Shown piece by piece: positions 36,277-48,475 of a stretch of 64,000 nt of DNA (within the stretch, counting starts at the first letter, position 1; each line of letters begins with the position of its first letter). The stretch is from Cantharellus purpuraceus (lineage: Eukaryota > Basidiomycota > Agaricomycetes > Cantharellales > Hydnaceae), in the NCBI GenBank assembly GCA_025174535.1, contig JALBUN010000015.1, positions 556,501 to 620,500 of the forward strand, in the 5' to 3' direction. The position numbers and the translations under genes were made by a program. The notes under the pieces were generated by a model. That model worked only from the letters and a program-made list of their open reading frames with translations. It was not told the DNA's origin and ran no database searches.

Positions 36277-37836
36277 GCATTAAGGAAATGTACGCTGGTG
36301 AAGAAAGAGGAGGACAGTTGCTGGCTGTCAAAGGCGGTCGATGGTTGCAAGCTGCTGCTGAGCTGGTTAGGACAAGTGGGCGTCTATCAACGCCACAGCG
36401 GCACTCCACTTTGAATCTACTTCAGGAAGTATAGTTGGTGAATAATCAATAAAGCTCAAGCTCACCGTGAAATTGTGCTTACCTTGTCATATCTCTAGTC
36501 CTGTGTACTGTCTTTCCGCGGGTAGTGCTGACAAGTGTGCGTCTGGTAGACAGACGCTTTATATACGTGATTAAGCAAATACTGTCGCATTCGTCCTGCT
36601 CAGATCTTCCCTCACTGGATGGACTATTTCTATATACCATGGCCGGTAATCAGATTCCGTCAACACTGGAATTAGCTTTGTATTGACTTCACAGCAAGAG
36701 GGCAAAGCAACCAGTGCTAGTCATGCAATGGATTAATTGTGCAATTTACGGGAAATAGACTTGCGAGCCGAGTTCACTCGTAGGTAATATCATGTGCGTC
36801 CACAGCGAGGGCCAGTCGTTTACTGCCCAATCCGTCATACCCTCTGCTTGCTCCGCCGCTTTTCTTCGTCAAGCTTGTCACAGAGCTATTCGACAAGGTA
36901 ATCAATGTCCTTATCTGTTGGCATACGGAACGACAAATGTAAGGCTTTCGACTACGTTCTCACTGGAAACCCCCTACCAAGTCCACACAGTTGCCCGGTC
37001 ACGGAGCATGCTACACCAGGCTAGTAGATTAAGTGGCGAAGTCGGATACATGTGGACGGACGGCTCTAAGGAGTTTGCGGTCTTTCATCCAGAGCATCAA
37101 CGTGATTACAAAAATATGTGTTAGATGCAGCTGCATCTCACACATATTTTTGCAATCATGGCCAAGCTCCGTTGCCAATATCGGTCGGACTCTTGTCGGG
37201 GCGACGGTGAGTCTGCGGCAGTTCTTGAGATGGCTGTAGCAATCAAGATGACTAACACCAGGTCTTCTTGGACGGGCACAGAACTGCACAGAGCAAGCCG
37301 AGGTAGCGCCGATTTCGACGGCAGTGGACAGTCGACTTTACAAATAACAAGTTTCTGCTACTCATCATCCTATCCTCCATGTCACAACCACAGACGTGCC
37401 CATCCGCGAGCTGTTGCACAGTAGGATCATAGGTTCAAACCGCTGAAGAGCCCCGTGAGAAGTGTTCTCGGAGTCGTCATTCGCTTTAATTGCTAAAGTT
37501 GCGCTTAAGACCGCACAGCGTGTATGAAGCCGTATTTCATCACCATGAATCGGGTCATCGTCATCTGAATGTAGGTGCGCCTTTATTGTGCGCTCGCTCC
37601 GTGTGGAAATCTGACCAGCGGTAGCGCCGCCCATTAGCTTCCTAAAGTTTGTTGAGCTGTCGACTCAGTTTGTTTCTGAATGCATTCGCACCTGAGCTAT
37701 TGCGGTGCGCAAACGTAAACCCTGCAGACAGGACTTCTCGTGGAGCAATGAACACACTATCGGTTGGCTAACGCTAGCGCCCCGTGTAGTATAAACAACG
37801 CGACTGGTCCACCACTAGTGGCTGCACACCACCATC
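36277..37836. other. Intergenic region upstream of Cch1
   Basis: Presumed Cch1 promoter (36277-36700) on minus, then 1.1 kb without a supported gene. ORFs at 36792-37124 (+) and 37125-37424 (+) overlap the palindrome at 37103-37158 and share no family motif. Nothing else was recognised. Confidence 0.45.
37103..37158. repeat. 56-bp near-perfect palindrome
   Basis: Centred on TGCAGCTGCA at 37126-37135. The left arm TGATTACAAAAATATGTG and right arm CACATATTTTTGCAATCA pair with two mismatches over 28 bp per arm. It can form a cruciform in DNA or a long hairpin in RNA. No coding or LTR context is evident. Confidence 0.85.
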
Positions 37837-40800
37837 ATGCCCATGCCCCTAACTCCTCAGGCATCTGAGCGAGAAGAACTTATGGAAGCGCGCTCAGTCT
37901 TTGGATGTGAAAACGGAGCCCGTGCCACCCTTACCAGCACCCAAACCATCGGCATATAGACATAACTCACTGCCAGTGGTCTCCCCTCCACAAGGTGTCG
38001 CCAACCCTTCCAGGGCTCTTCCGCTCCCCGATGCTGCCGATGATTCTATTGATGACCCAAGATCCAACAAAGCCTCTGCTTCGCCCACAAATGCGGATCA
38101 ACTGGATAATGTATCAGACGAACTTGTACAGCTATGGGACGACTTAGGGCCTAAGCTCGAGACTCCCCAAGCTTCTAAAGCAGACAGGGCTCTAGAAAAA
38201 TTCGGTCTGTCTGCTTCTTTTTGGCAGTCTGCGTGTTGACTTTGCAGCACAGAAGGGAAAATTGATATGGTACAGGCCAACGGGCAAGGGAGCTCTGCTG
38301 TAGTTAATGGAGTAACGTCCGCCTTTGATGTTACTGCCATCGTGCAGGTAATGGAGCAAAAAGTTATACACTTCCTAGAGGGAGATACCGCTTTTATGAA
38401 TGCACTTGATGAAGTGGCAAAACTTCACTCATTTATCAGAGGTTGTTTCAACCGTTATAAGTGACTGTGTACTAACATAGTGCCTTCTTTTTTTTTCAGT
38501 AGCGGTAGTGGCTTTCAAGGTTTGTCAATTCAAGCAAAGTATTGTCAAATGGGGGGGTCATAATTTTTTTAAAAGACCGTCTACATGCTTGAAGTAAATC
38601 GCAGACAGAATGACAAGAAAATTGTGGCATTGCATGTTGATATGAAGGATATGATGGCTGTATTTGTGCAGTACGTGCCAGGCCTCTGGGCAGCTATCCA
38701 ACTCATTTTTCTTCCAGACTGAAAGACGTCAAAGATCCCAACGACGTCGCACCTGATGGGAAAACCATCGAAGAACGATTACAGGCGCTGGTGCATGAGG
38801 TTATAAATGATATCAGAGCTTGTGCAAACGCATGCGACACCTATTCCAAGAAGAAACTCGTGGGTTCGTGGTCATGGCTTGCCCAATCTTCCCCTCCAAT
38901 AGCTCATAATCGATTTTTAGTCAAGGTCCTCCAGGGCGCTTCATGGCGCGAGGAACTGGCACAATTCAGTGAGACATTCGCCAAGCGTCGTGAAGATTTT
39001 GAATTTGCGCTTGCAATTCACACTACACGGGGTGTTGAAGCTTCTAACAAGACGCTTGGCGAAGTCAACACTAAAATGGACGTTATGATCCAAATGTTTG
39101 AAAAGCTCATGACTGCAGAGGAGAAGGAGATGGCGAGACTCGTCGAACAGAAGGGTGGAGCTGAGGCTTGTCTAGATGATGACAAACTCCTTCAAGACTT
39201 GAACGAGTTTAAATCAGGGAGCTCTGTCCCCATGGGATATCAGGCGGCACGGAAGTCAGCAGCGAAGACAACTTCAGATCTTGAAGATATCAAAGATGAT
39301 CTTCGCCTTGAACCGAAAGCTGCAATGAAGAAGAACATGGGAGTTTTTTTGGCAAAATTTGAGTTACAGAGGGAGCGGATGGAACTTCTGGTAAAGCAGG
39401 AAGCAGACCGAGTCATCATTGCTATAACTGCAGGCCCTCACAATAAGATCGTTGATCCAGTGAGTACTCAAGTTTCAGATTATAGTATTTCTATTTCTCC
39501 CCAACTATTTTTAACAGGATGTCCGTGAAATATGGAGCGAAATGGTGCCCAACCTCATCCTATCATATTTTCATTCGTTTAATTACCCCCCAGGGTTGGA
39601 GAGGGAATGTCAAAGCGCGTCACTTTGTTATGGCTCTGCGGGATTATTTCCATGACAAGTGGAACGATGACAATAAGCAGAATCCAACAATAGACACTCC
39701 AACAACAACAGATAAGAAGCACTAATGGGCCCTTACTTTCCTTACCGTCGTCAGACTGCAACCACTACGTGAGGCATTCGATGACGATGCATCTGGGTTC
39801 ATTACCATAGCCGAGGTAAATGCCTTCACGAGGTCCTGTCCTTCGGGTTGGAGGTAGGGTTGTTATGTTGTCCAAATTGTACAATCTACTTACTTCGAAT
39901 ATATCAGTTTACCACACTGGCTAGCCTATTGGGCAATCGGTGACATCATTTGCACCTCCAATAATTGAATGTCCTGATGAGATGGCTGTCAGGTAGGAAT
40001 CAGACGCTCTATGATTACGCCGAAAAAATAAGGAAACTCCTCTCTAAAATGTTTGCGATACTGCCAAAGATTCTTAAAATCAACATGAATCCAGTCAATG
40101 AATACCTAACACCAGTCTATAGCTCTATTGTGGCTCTCCAGGCCGCGGTGACACCTTGTAGCATTGGTGAAGAGCTCCAGGAGAAATTCAAAAGCTATGT
40201 GGAAGCAGAAGAAGCAAGACTCGAAAGTGCCTTGGATCGAGTGAAATTTGACATCGATGCTCCAGACACCTTATCCCTGCTCACAGGACCTGGACGATTT
40301 GAACGAGTAAGAGAGTCAACTAACTACGATGACTCATACGCAGGCTTATAATACTTCTTTCTAGTTTGCTCTGCCACTGATCTATATTTTATTAAAGCGC
40401 CATTTTGAGATTTTTAGGTCAAGTCAGAAACAACGCCTTGATCCTGACGAACTAGAATACGCAGCAGGTACGATGGCATACGTATTTGAAGAGGTGGATG
40501 CCCGAATCACTACATTGCAATGTTGGTCTTAAGTATTGTTTGCATGCTGAACATGTAGCTGATGACGTGATAGCAATGATCAAGCAGCAAAAACTGGATG
40601 TGAAGCAGGAGTTCCAGACATTCGCGCATGGTCTTGTCAGTACATGATCTTACGTCCCCATTCTTCTTGTTTATTTTGCCTTCTGTTCTGTACCCAGTAC
40701 TCCCACTTCAGTGAATCGTATAGTGAATGGCCACTAGATATCATCAAGGATAGCGACTCCTACGACGAGCCATATGACGATGCTTTAGAGGCACAGAATA

Positions 40801-42249
40801 TCAATCCTTCCGACATTCTCCTTTTCTCCCTGGACCAGGAAGAACACGATTTCGCCGCGTATGAGGTTCCCACCCTTTCTGCACCATCGCGATATCCGTC
40901 AAGACATCCCTGCTGAGTGGTTTACTAGGGCCTTGGCATGGGTTCACGTACCAGAAAGGAAAGACGGATTCGTCCGAGGGCATGATATCAATGGATTTCT
41001 CATTTGACAATGTAACCAATGAAGAGTTGCATTTCCAAGCTTCAGGAAGAAACAATGGCACCGATTTCACGGTGGTTGGCACATGCAGTCCTGGGGATAC
41101 GGAGAACCTCATCAACGTGTCTTTGGAGCGTACCTTCTCTGACTACACTTCTACCTCACACTGGCATGGCCAATTAAACAAGTCCACCGACACCATCATG
41201 GGAACATGTGGACCTCAGGCGGATTACAGCCAGCATACCGAGATATTCGTTCTAAAGCGAACGGCACCAGAGTATCTGCGCTTCCGTCCCTCCCCCGAGC
41301 AATTCCAGAAGGATAAAGTCCATGCACTATGGACTTATGCCTGCTCCGCCATCCAGGATCAAGTCCAGCGGAAGTTCATGTCGTGGAAATTCTTAAAAGA
41401 GCGCAGGGATAACAGAAAGCGATACGTTGGACTGTTTATCCGCGACAATCTTGCATTTGGTCGACCGCTCGACAATGAAGAAAGGACAGAATTTGACAGG
41501 TTGCTAGCATCATTTACCACAGCTGACAATCGATTTTATCACTCACTTGCCCAATACCAAATCCGAAGAACCACAAAACATGTGTGAGTACTTCAAATCT
41601 ACTTTCCTGCATAGGCATCGCCACTGACTCGTCTCAGTGGAATTTATTGTGATCATTGTCAGCGCGACATGGCTGGCGCTCGGTTAATTTGCCTCACTTG
41701 TCAATCGACAACCGCATGGTACAGGAAAGTCGACCTATGCGAAACTCCTGAATGTGTTGCTGCAGTCGTTGGAAAAGAACACCGAACTGACCCTCTGCGA
41801 CCCCACCTCCCCACGCACGACTTTGTCAAAGTAAGGCAGATGGTGCATGATCGACAGCTTGGAAAAGTGTTACGAGACGCCAGGGCTGCTCTACAGAAAT
41901 CTAGGGCGATATTTGAACGACGCACGACGTCCCACCCAGTGCTACTTGGCATAAAAGACGCCAAAGGCGATGAGTCGGATACAACTAACGAACAGAACCC
42001 CACTGTGGAGAAAACGGCGCCACAGTGCATTGGTTGTACGGATCACGACTCCCGTAACCATTCCATATCCCAGCCATGGTGGTATTGCGTGAACTGTCAA
42101 GGTCTGTGTTCGTCTCATAATCACACTTGAAACGCATCCTCATCTCGGTCACACAGAGGACACTTTTATTTGCATGAGCTGCGACTCTGAAAAGGGTGGC
42201 CTATTTATTGGCAATCACAAGGAGGTCCATACCCTTGTCCGATGCCAAT
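37837..42249 (+). CDS. Large EF-hand / zinc-finger protein, Agaricomycete-type family
   Basis: Multi-exon plus-strand gene, about 1150 aa. Blocks in order: Pro/Ser-rich N-terminus (37900-38204), helical segment (38253-38450, MNALDEVAKLHSFIR), HVDMKDMMAVF (38573-38671), DPNDVAPDGKTIEERLQALV and long helices (38719-39460), WRGNVKARHFVMALRDYF (39596-39655), an EF-hand loop DDDASGFITIAE (about 39781-39816), YDYAEKIRKLLSKMFAILP, LPLIYILLKRHFEIFR and IISMDF-like C-terminal beta region (40982-41587). A cysteine-rich C-terminus follows (YCDHCQRD, LICLTC, VDLCETPEC, CIGCTDHD, YCVNC, FICMSC) ending VRCQ-stop. Function unknown; Ca2+ and Zn2+ binding are inferred. A one-base frame break near 37890 separates MPMPLTPQASEREE from the rest, and the TAA at 42247-42249 is followed in frame by a coiled coil to 42379. 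Confidence 0.7.
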
Positions 42250-42633
42250 AATTGGTAAACGCTGATGAAGCGGTATCTCAGTTGTCTGTGGAAGACCGAT
42301 TGACATCTCTGGAAGACCGATTATTGTCTATAGAAGACCGATTCGCGAGAGTGGAGAAGTTACTTGAGTCCAAGTTCTAGCAGAGTTGTGTAGATAAGAT
42401 GGAGAAAACTTTGGCTCCAAGTCCATTTACTGCAGGTATTGTATTGGCCGGTTCGCAAATTACCCGAGTCCATGTTCTAGAAGTTTTGTGAGATCGAGAA
42501 GACTCCTTGAAACCACCACCCCGCCTACGTTTCCTAACCTTCTTCCATATATAGTTCTTCTTATAGCATCATCATCTTTTCTATCATCTGCTATGGGCAT
42601 GAATTCTGCACGCTCTCGGGGCTCAGGGTGGAG

Positions 42634-45600
42634 ATGCCCCGCGCGGAGTCGTCGGCGGGGGGTGAGAGTAGTGAGCAGCCTGTGCCGACACCACCTGCTT
42701 CGCCTGCCCCGCCTGCCCCGCCAAGTCCGCCCGTGACACCGACGCGGCCTGTGGGGGACGGAGAGGCGCGTGCACGCGCTGCAGACAAGCCGCGACGTGC
42801 GGGTGCACAAGAGCCGGATCCCACGCCGCCCCAGCGCGGGGTCTCATCTCACGCTACACACGACAATGAGCCACTGCCGCAATTGACTGCACACGCGGGT
42901 GCGGCGACGCCGCGACACGTGGCGGACCCTGATCCTACATCACGCGAACATGGAGTGTCATCTGACGCTAATACCCATACGGCACATGAAAATGAAAAGG
43001 ACGGCGGGCTACCCGCCACACCCGGGCCTGAGCCCGCCCCGCCACCTCTGACACCGACGCCAGCAGTCACACCGGTGCCAACGCCGACGCAAACACCGAC
43101 GCAAACACAAACACCGACACAGACACAGATTCCTCGCCGCGCCTCACGACCCCTTCCCATTCCCCCACACCTCACAAACCCATTTCCTATCCCGGTCTCA
43201 GTGCCTGCATATGCACACCCATACCCACACCCCATCTCTCCCACGGATGCGCGATACCACATCGATGTGGCGCAGAAACCTGCCGCACCCGCACCCGCAC
43301 CCGCACCCCTGCAAGTGCCCACAGGCGCATCCCATTCTGCGATACCACCCCTTACTCACCCTGCCCCGCTTACGCAGGGGGAGGGTTCCTCTGAGCCAGA
43401 TACCACCCACGACGGCGTGTCTGCGGACGAGGATGGGCGTGGGCACGCGTCGACACGGCAGCTCCCCGCACCGCCGACGCATGAACCCGCCATGCGACAA
43501 CACGCTCCGCTGCGTCTCACGATGCCCGTTGCGGCGCCTACACATCCCCCCGTCGTTGCTGTTCCCGATCTGACCCAGATCCAGACAACATCGACGTCGA
43601 TGCTCGGGTACGGACAAGGGTACGGCGGCGTATCGCCATCGTTGAATACCCCGCGTACGTCGCGTACGGCGGTGTACACGCCGACGGTGACAGATGGGGA
43701 TGGGGAGGGGTACGCGACGGCTATGGAGTCGGTTGTGGGGGAGGATGGGTATGCGACAGCAGGGGGGGAGGATGATGCGAGTGGGGAGGGGGATGAGGGG
43801 TATGCGACGCCGATGGGAGGGGAGGAGGAGGAGGAGGATGGGGAGAGTGGGGGGGAGGGGGATTGGGGAGGGGAAGGTGGGGAGGGAGATACGACGTTGA
43901 TGGAGTATGATATGTCGACTGTGAGAGCGCGGGTGAGGGTGGAGGAGCAGTATCCGCATGCGAGGAGGACGTTTGGGATGTGGGATAGGGAGGGAGGGAG
44001 TGAGGGGGATGATGAGGGTGAGGAGGATGGAGGGCATAGGGGAGGTGGGGTCTTTGAGGAGCGTGCCACGGCGGATGTGGGAGAAGAGTCAAATCGGAGT
44101 CAGGGTGAGGGTGAGTGTGGGCAGTTTGTGCGTGTTTTGTGTGTTTGGTGGCTAATGTGCGCTGTATAGGAGGTCTCGGTGTGGGTGTGGGTATGGAGAC
44201 GTGGCGTGGGCATAGGAGGGGGTTGTCATCAATGTCTGCAACTACCGCTGGCACAGCGGCCACAGCAGGGACGACGGCGACTGGGTCGATGGCAAGTCCT
44301 ATGCCCCCATTTCCGCCGGGGTTGGGGCGTGGGACGACTCTTATGCGCGATGATAGGGCACGCGATGGTGCACGACCGACTCCGGAGGCACCGCTGGGGT
44401 CTCCTCCTCCGCTGCTGCTGTCTGCGACGCCCAATTCTACGACGCTCGAGACGCTTTTGCGCGTCGGCGAGGGTGGTACTCGACTGTCTGAACAGGAGCT
44501 GGAGCTGGAGTTGGAGCATGAGTCTGAAGTGGAGCCCGAGTTAGAGCAAGAGCCAGAGGCCGAGGCCGAGGCTGGTGCCCCGCCAACACCGGTACTTGTA
44601 ACACCAGTGTCGCCGGTGCCAGCAACGGCAGCGCCAGTGTCGATTTCAGTGTCAGTGCCAGTGCCGGTTGTAACCGTGCCTGCTGACGCAGAGCCTGTCG
44701 TCCAGGCTGCGGGATTGGGGAATGTGACAGGAGGACAGGGACTGGAAGACGGACATGCACACGCACAAGCACAAGCACTGGCCCCCGAGTCTGTCGCGCA
44801 GCCACCTATTTCTGAGCCTGCTGCTCAATCACCCAAAGCACGCTCTGTCGCGCAGCCATCTGCAAACGAGCATGTCACGCGAGACCCCCTAGTGCCTACA
44901 GCTAAAGCTGCTCCTCTCGCGCTTGTCACGGAGCCCGGTGTGCCACAGCCTAAATCGGGGCCCGAGTCTGCTGTCCAGTTCCCCGTTTCCGAGCCGATTG
45001 CACCTGCACTTGCAGCAGCAAGATATGACATTCCGGCACCAGTGATTGAACCGGTTGCACGGCCTTCCGTGACTGTGCTTGGGGTCGTCACAACAAGTAC
45101 AGACGACGAAAACGCTTCCGCTGTCTCTTCTCCCTCACACACGCCGTCAACGCCGCTACCAGAGCCGCAGCTGCGACCGCGACCGCAGACGGCTCGTGCG
45201 TTGCGGCCGCATCCTTTTATGGAGGGGCTTGCGGGGGAGAAGACGGGTGGGCGGGGGAGTGTGGCGGGGAGTCTTGGGAGGTTGAGTGGTGCGGAGGTGC
45301 GGGGTGTGGAGAGTGAGGGTGAGGAAGATGATGAGGAAGCTGAGGAGGATGTGGAGGAAGAAGAAGAGGAGGAGGAGAGGGATGTGGAGGCAGAGGCAGA
45401 GGCAGAGGCAGAGACGGATGAGGAGAACGTGGAAGTGAGGAGGGAGGAAAATACGGCAAGTCGGCTTTTCGATGGAAAGTGGATTATGCTAATTTTGACG
45501 TAGAACGAAGATGATAGCGAGGACGGTGTTGAAAACACTGTGCAGAAATCGGCAAGTTATTTCATGCGGATGTTGATGATGGTTGTTCTTGACACGTCTG

Positions 45601-46592
45601 TGTCATGTTTCTAGGTTGACTCAAAGGCGGTAGATGTTCGAGCAGATGGTAATGCACGGGTGGGAGCTGTGGATAAACGTGGGCCTGCGCCTGTGCAGAG
45701 TACTTCTCGATCTTTCGAGATTCCGCGCAGTCACGCGCAAAACCGGCCTCACATGCGTCTTCGTCAAAATCTCCCCACACTCCCACCCCCTCCGGGTGCA
45801 CAAACACCTACCATCCCACGTGCCTATTTGAGGTCTACCACGAGCCTGACCAGTCCTGCTGGTACCCTCGCCACAGACGCGCCTAGGGCATTCGGACACC
45901 CGCCCTATCCGGTGCCAGGGCCCATGCCTGTTTCCCCGTCAGTATCGCCTTCTCCGGTACCCTCACGCACGCCGGTGCCAACGCTCCCATCTACCGTTTC
46001 GTTGCCTCAGTCCCGTGCGGGATCAATATCGCGGTCGATTATGAGCTCACTGATGCGCCCTGCACGGAATGTGCTCAAAAAGCGGGGCCGTGGACAAAGT
46101 GTGAGTGAGGGGGAGGGGTCTAGGAGGGGAAGGAGTAAAGAGCCTGATTTCAGTATTGTGGCTCCAGCCGTGGGGAGCCGGGGCGATCGGTATGGAGTTG
46201 AGGCGTGGGTGGGGGAGGGGGCGGGGAGGACTCGCATGCAGGTGCAACCGCCAACGCCGCTGCCGGCGTCACCCCAAGGTGCGGCACCCGCACGGCCGCA
46301 ACCGTCCCGACAGCAAGAGCAAGGACATTATATTACGGAGTCCATGATTGCAGAGTATGCGGTGGTGTCGCCGTTTCTGACTACCCCGTCGCAGTCCTCC
46401 GGGAACACGCCCTCGCAGCATTCGCATGAGGAAGTGGCGGCAGCAGCGGCGAATGCCTCGTCGGAGCGGGTGCCGTCTGTGCGATTTACGGATCAGGAGC
46501 GTGCGACGCAGCCTCAGCGTTCGCCGTCGAAGCGGGTGGGACGCAAGTTGAGCAAGCGACGGAGGCCACCTGTGCAGGCTGTGTCGGGGTAG
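42634..46592 (+). CDS. Very long disordered Pro-rich/acidic protein
   Basis: Exon 1 42634-44110 and exon 2 44170-45459 join in frame (GT-AG, 59-nt intron). One or two more exons between about 45500 and 45614 lead to the last exon, about 45615-46592, with stop TAG at 46590. The product is about 1250 aa of low complexity: Pro/Thr/Ala-rich N-terminus with PTPTQTPTQTQ repeats, Gly/Asp/Glu-rich centre with GEGYATPM-like repeats, Glu/Leu repeats, Ala/Val/Pro-rich part, an acidic run, then a Ser/Pro/Arg-rich C-terminus ending VGRKLSKRRRPPVQAVSG. No folded domain is seen. I do not recognise it. The start ATG (MPRAESSAGGES) is the first in the long frame. The introns between 45460 and 45614 are not resolved. 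Confidence 0.6.
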
Positions 46593-47997
46593 TAGGCGTT
46601 GTATATTTGGGGGGGGGGGGGTTGGTGTACCAACTAGACCCGGTGCTACTGGCTTTTCTTTTTCCTTTTTTTTCGAAATCTTGATATTTTTGCCTTACGT
46701 TTTGAAATGGGATGAATACCCACCCCCTCCACATGCTCTCGCTGTTACGTACCCTCCCTGATCAGTGCAGATACTGCTGACTTGCTGGTAATTGATTGAC
46801 CTTGCCCCCGTGTCTTTCTTTTCTTAGCTTCTATTCCGTTATTATTTTGCTTCCCCATGAAGTTTTGATAATATAGAATCGCCCTGGCATAGCACTTGGA
46901 TGCACGGATATGATTGAAGATCAAGGAGGCCTAGGGGTGAATGGCTTGGTTCGACTGAAAAGCTCATTTGCCAACCCCCTCTTTAGCGAGCAGCGATAGT
47001 TGTAGCCGATGGGAGTTCAAACTGCCAGCCAGCCACTCTGCAAGCTGGGCCTGATTCATGGAGTGGGACAAGGATTTAGTCGAAAACGGGAGTTCATAAG
47101 CATGTTGGTTTGTCCTGACTGGGCCTGCTTTCAAATATCAGCTGTGCACTATTCAGCTGCGCGCGTAAAAGGATCAGGAGAATGTTAGGATATTAGCTGC
47201 GATGAATGCTCACCCCCACCCCCCTGTCTAGGAGAGAACTCTCGTCCGAGGTTGATTTGGAGAGCAAGAACCGTCACGATGGCGATGTGAAGGGGGGGAA
47301 ATATCACTAGTGACCTTTTTATCTCGACCCTGCATTTATATACAAAAGAAAGGCACACTGATTGCCAGGGGAAATCTGATAAAATGGTTAGAAGCACATA
47401 ATCATATTCATTGGATTGGGCTTCAATTCCCGGCGCCCGTTGCAGGGCGCATCTCCCAAAATGGCACCAGCCTAGTGGGTGTCGATTCCAGCGCCAAGTA
47501 TGCCTGAGCAAGAAGGACCATGGCTAGCTCAAGCCCCATAGCTTAGGGGTTATGAATCTGCTGCGATGTTATTGCCTGCCCTTTTTCTTTCCATGTGAGC
47601 AAGCTTTACCACTCGACTAGAATAGATTGTTTAAGTTGTCTCCGATCAGACACAGTTTTAGATGATAGACCAATCATCAACTGGTGGATAACTATTTTAT
47701 CATCCAGGCTCCTCATTATGGATGTGTGACCTACATAAGTTGTCGACCCATACCCTCTCCTACCATTAGGTTCACTCATGATTACCCTCCGCGCCGTTTC
47801 TCCTCTCGTGGTTGCCTGCTCTCATCACCACAGATTTAGCCACTGCCTAGACATCCTGCTCCGAGCTCTGCAGTCTGTTTTGGATTGCTGTTTTTCAACA
47901 AAGCATTGATGCAAAGTGTCTAGCCAAACACCATTGCACCCACCTTTGATGACGGCCCATATATCTAGGAGTCGTTGTGCATACCAGACCATACACC

Positions 47998-48475
47998 TTA
48001 AGCGTTTTCAGATGTGCGAGACTCCAGGCGGTTACGAAAGGGACAACGGTTAGTGTTAGTCACGTTTAGGTCGCATGGTACTGACAATCATGCAACGCTT
48101 GAAGGTGGCTCAGCCGCAAGTTGCCTACTTTGTCATATTTGCCATGATTCTTTTCTCGTAGGTGGCTTACTTGTTTTGACTCATCGCTTACGAAGACATC
48201 GTTGTAGTGTGATTTGCGTCCAGACGTTCAGAGACAGCTTTCGCCGACAATGTGTACTTGGTGCGTACACTTTACGTGTGTTTCCCATGGCTCTGTCTAG
48301 ACCCTCTTGATGGTGGCAACTCTACGATTTCGCTTGGCCAACAATGTGGTGGCTGTGTAGATCCTTTTACACTCGAGACCTTTGGCTTTCAAGACATCAA
48401 CAGTAATGTTAAAAATTTGCCAAAGGGTTCCGCTAGGTCAGATCTGCCAGGAGTCGCCAACTAATCCTCAAAGCA
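47998..48475 (+). pseudogene. Duplicated fragment of Cch1 (domain I S4 to pore region)
   Basis: Reads on plus like Cch1 34917-34391 on minus, introns included: AGATGTGCGAGACT, CGGTTACRAAAGGGACAACG, TCGCATGGTACTGA, TTTGCCATGATTCTTTTCTC, GACCCTCTTGATGGTGGCAA, CAGGAGTCGCC-ACTAATCC. Small deletions (for example GTTGTCTGGATAGA missing near 48086, and about 10 bp near 48118) and substitutions break every exon. Retention of intron sequence shows DNA-level duplication, not retroposition. It ends at TCAAAGCA near 48475, just before the pore-loop exon end of the parent. Confidence 0.85.

Noticed and set aside
43198..44069. Minus-strand ORFs of up to 280 codons opposite the disordered protein
   Set aside because: They arise from low-complexity GC-rich sequence; the plus frame has consistent splice sites and continues for 4 kb.
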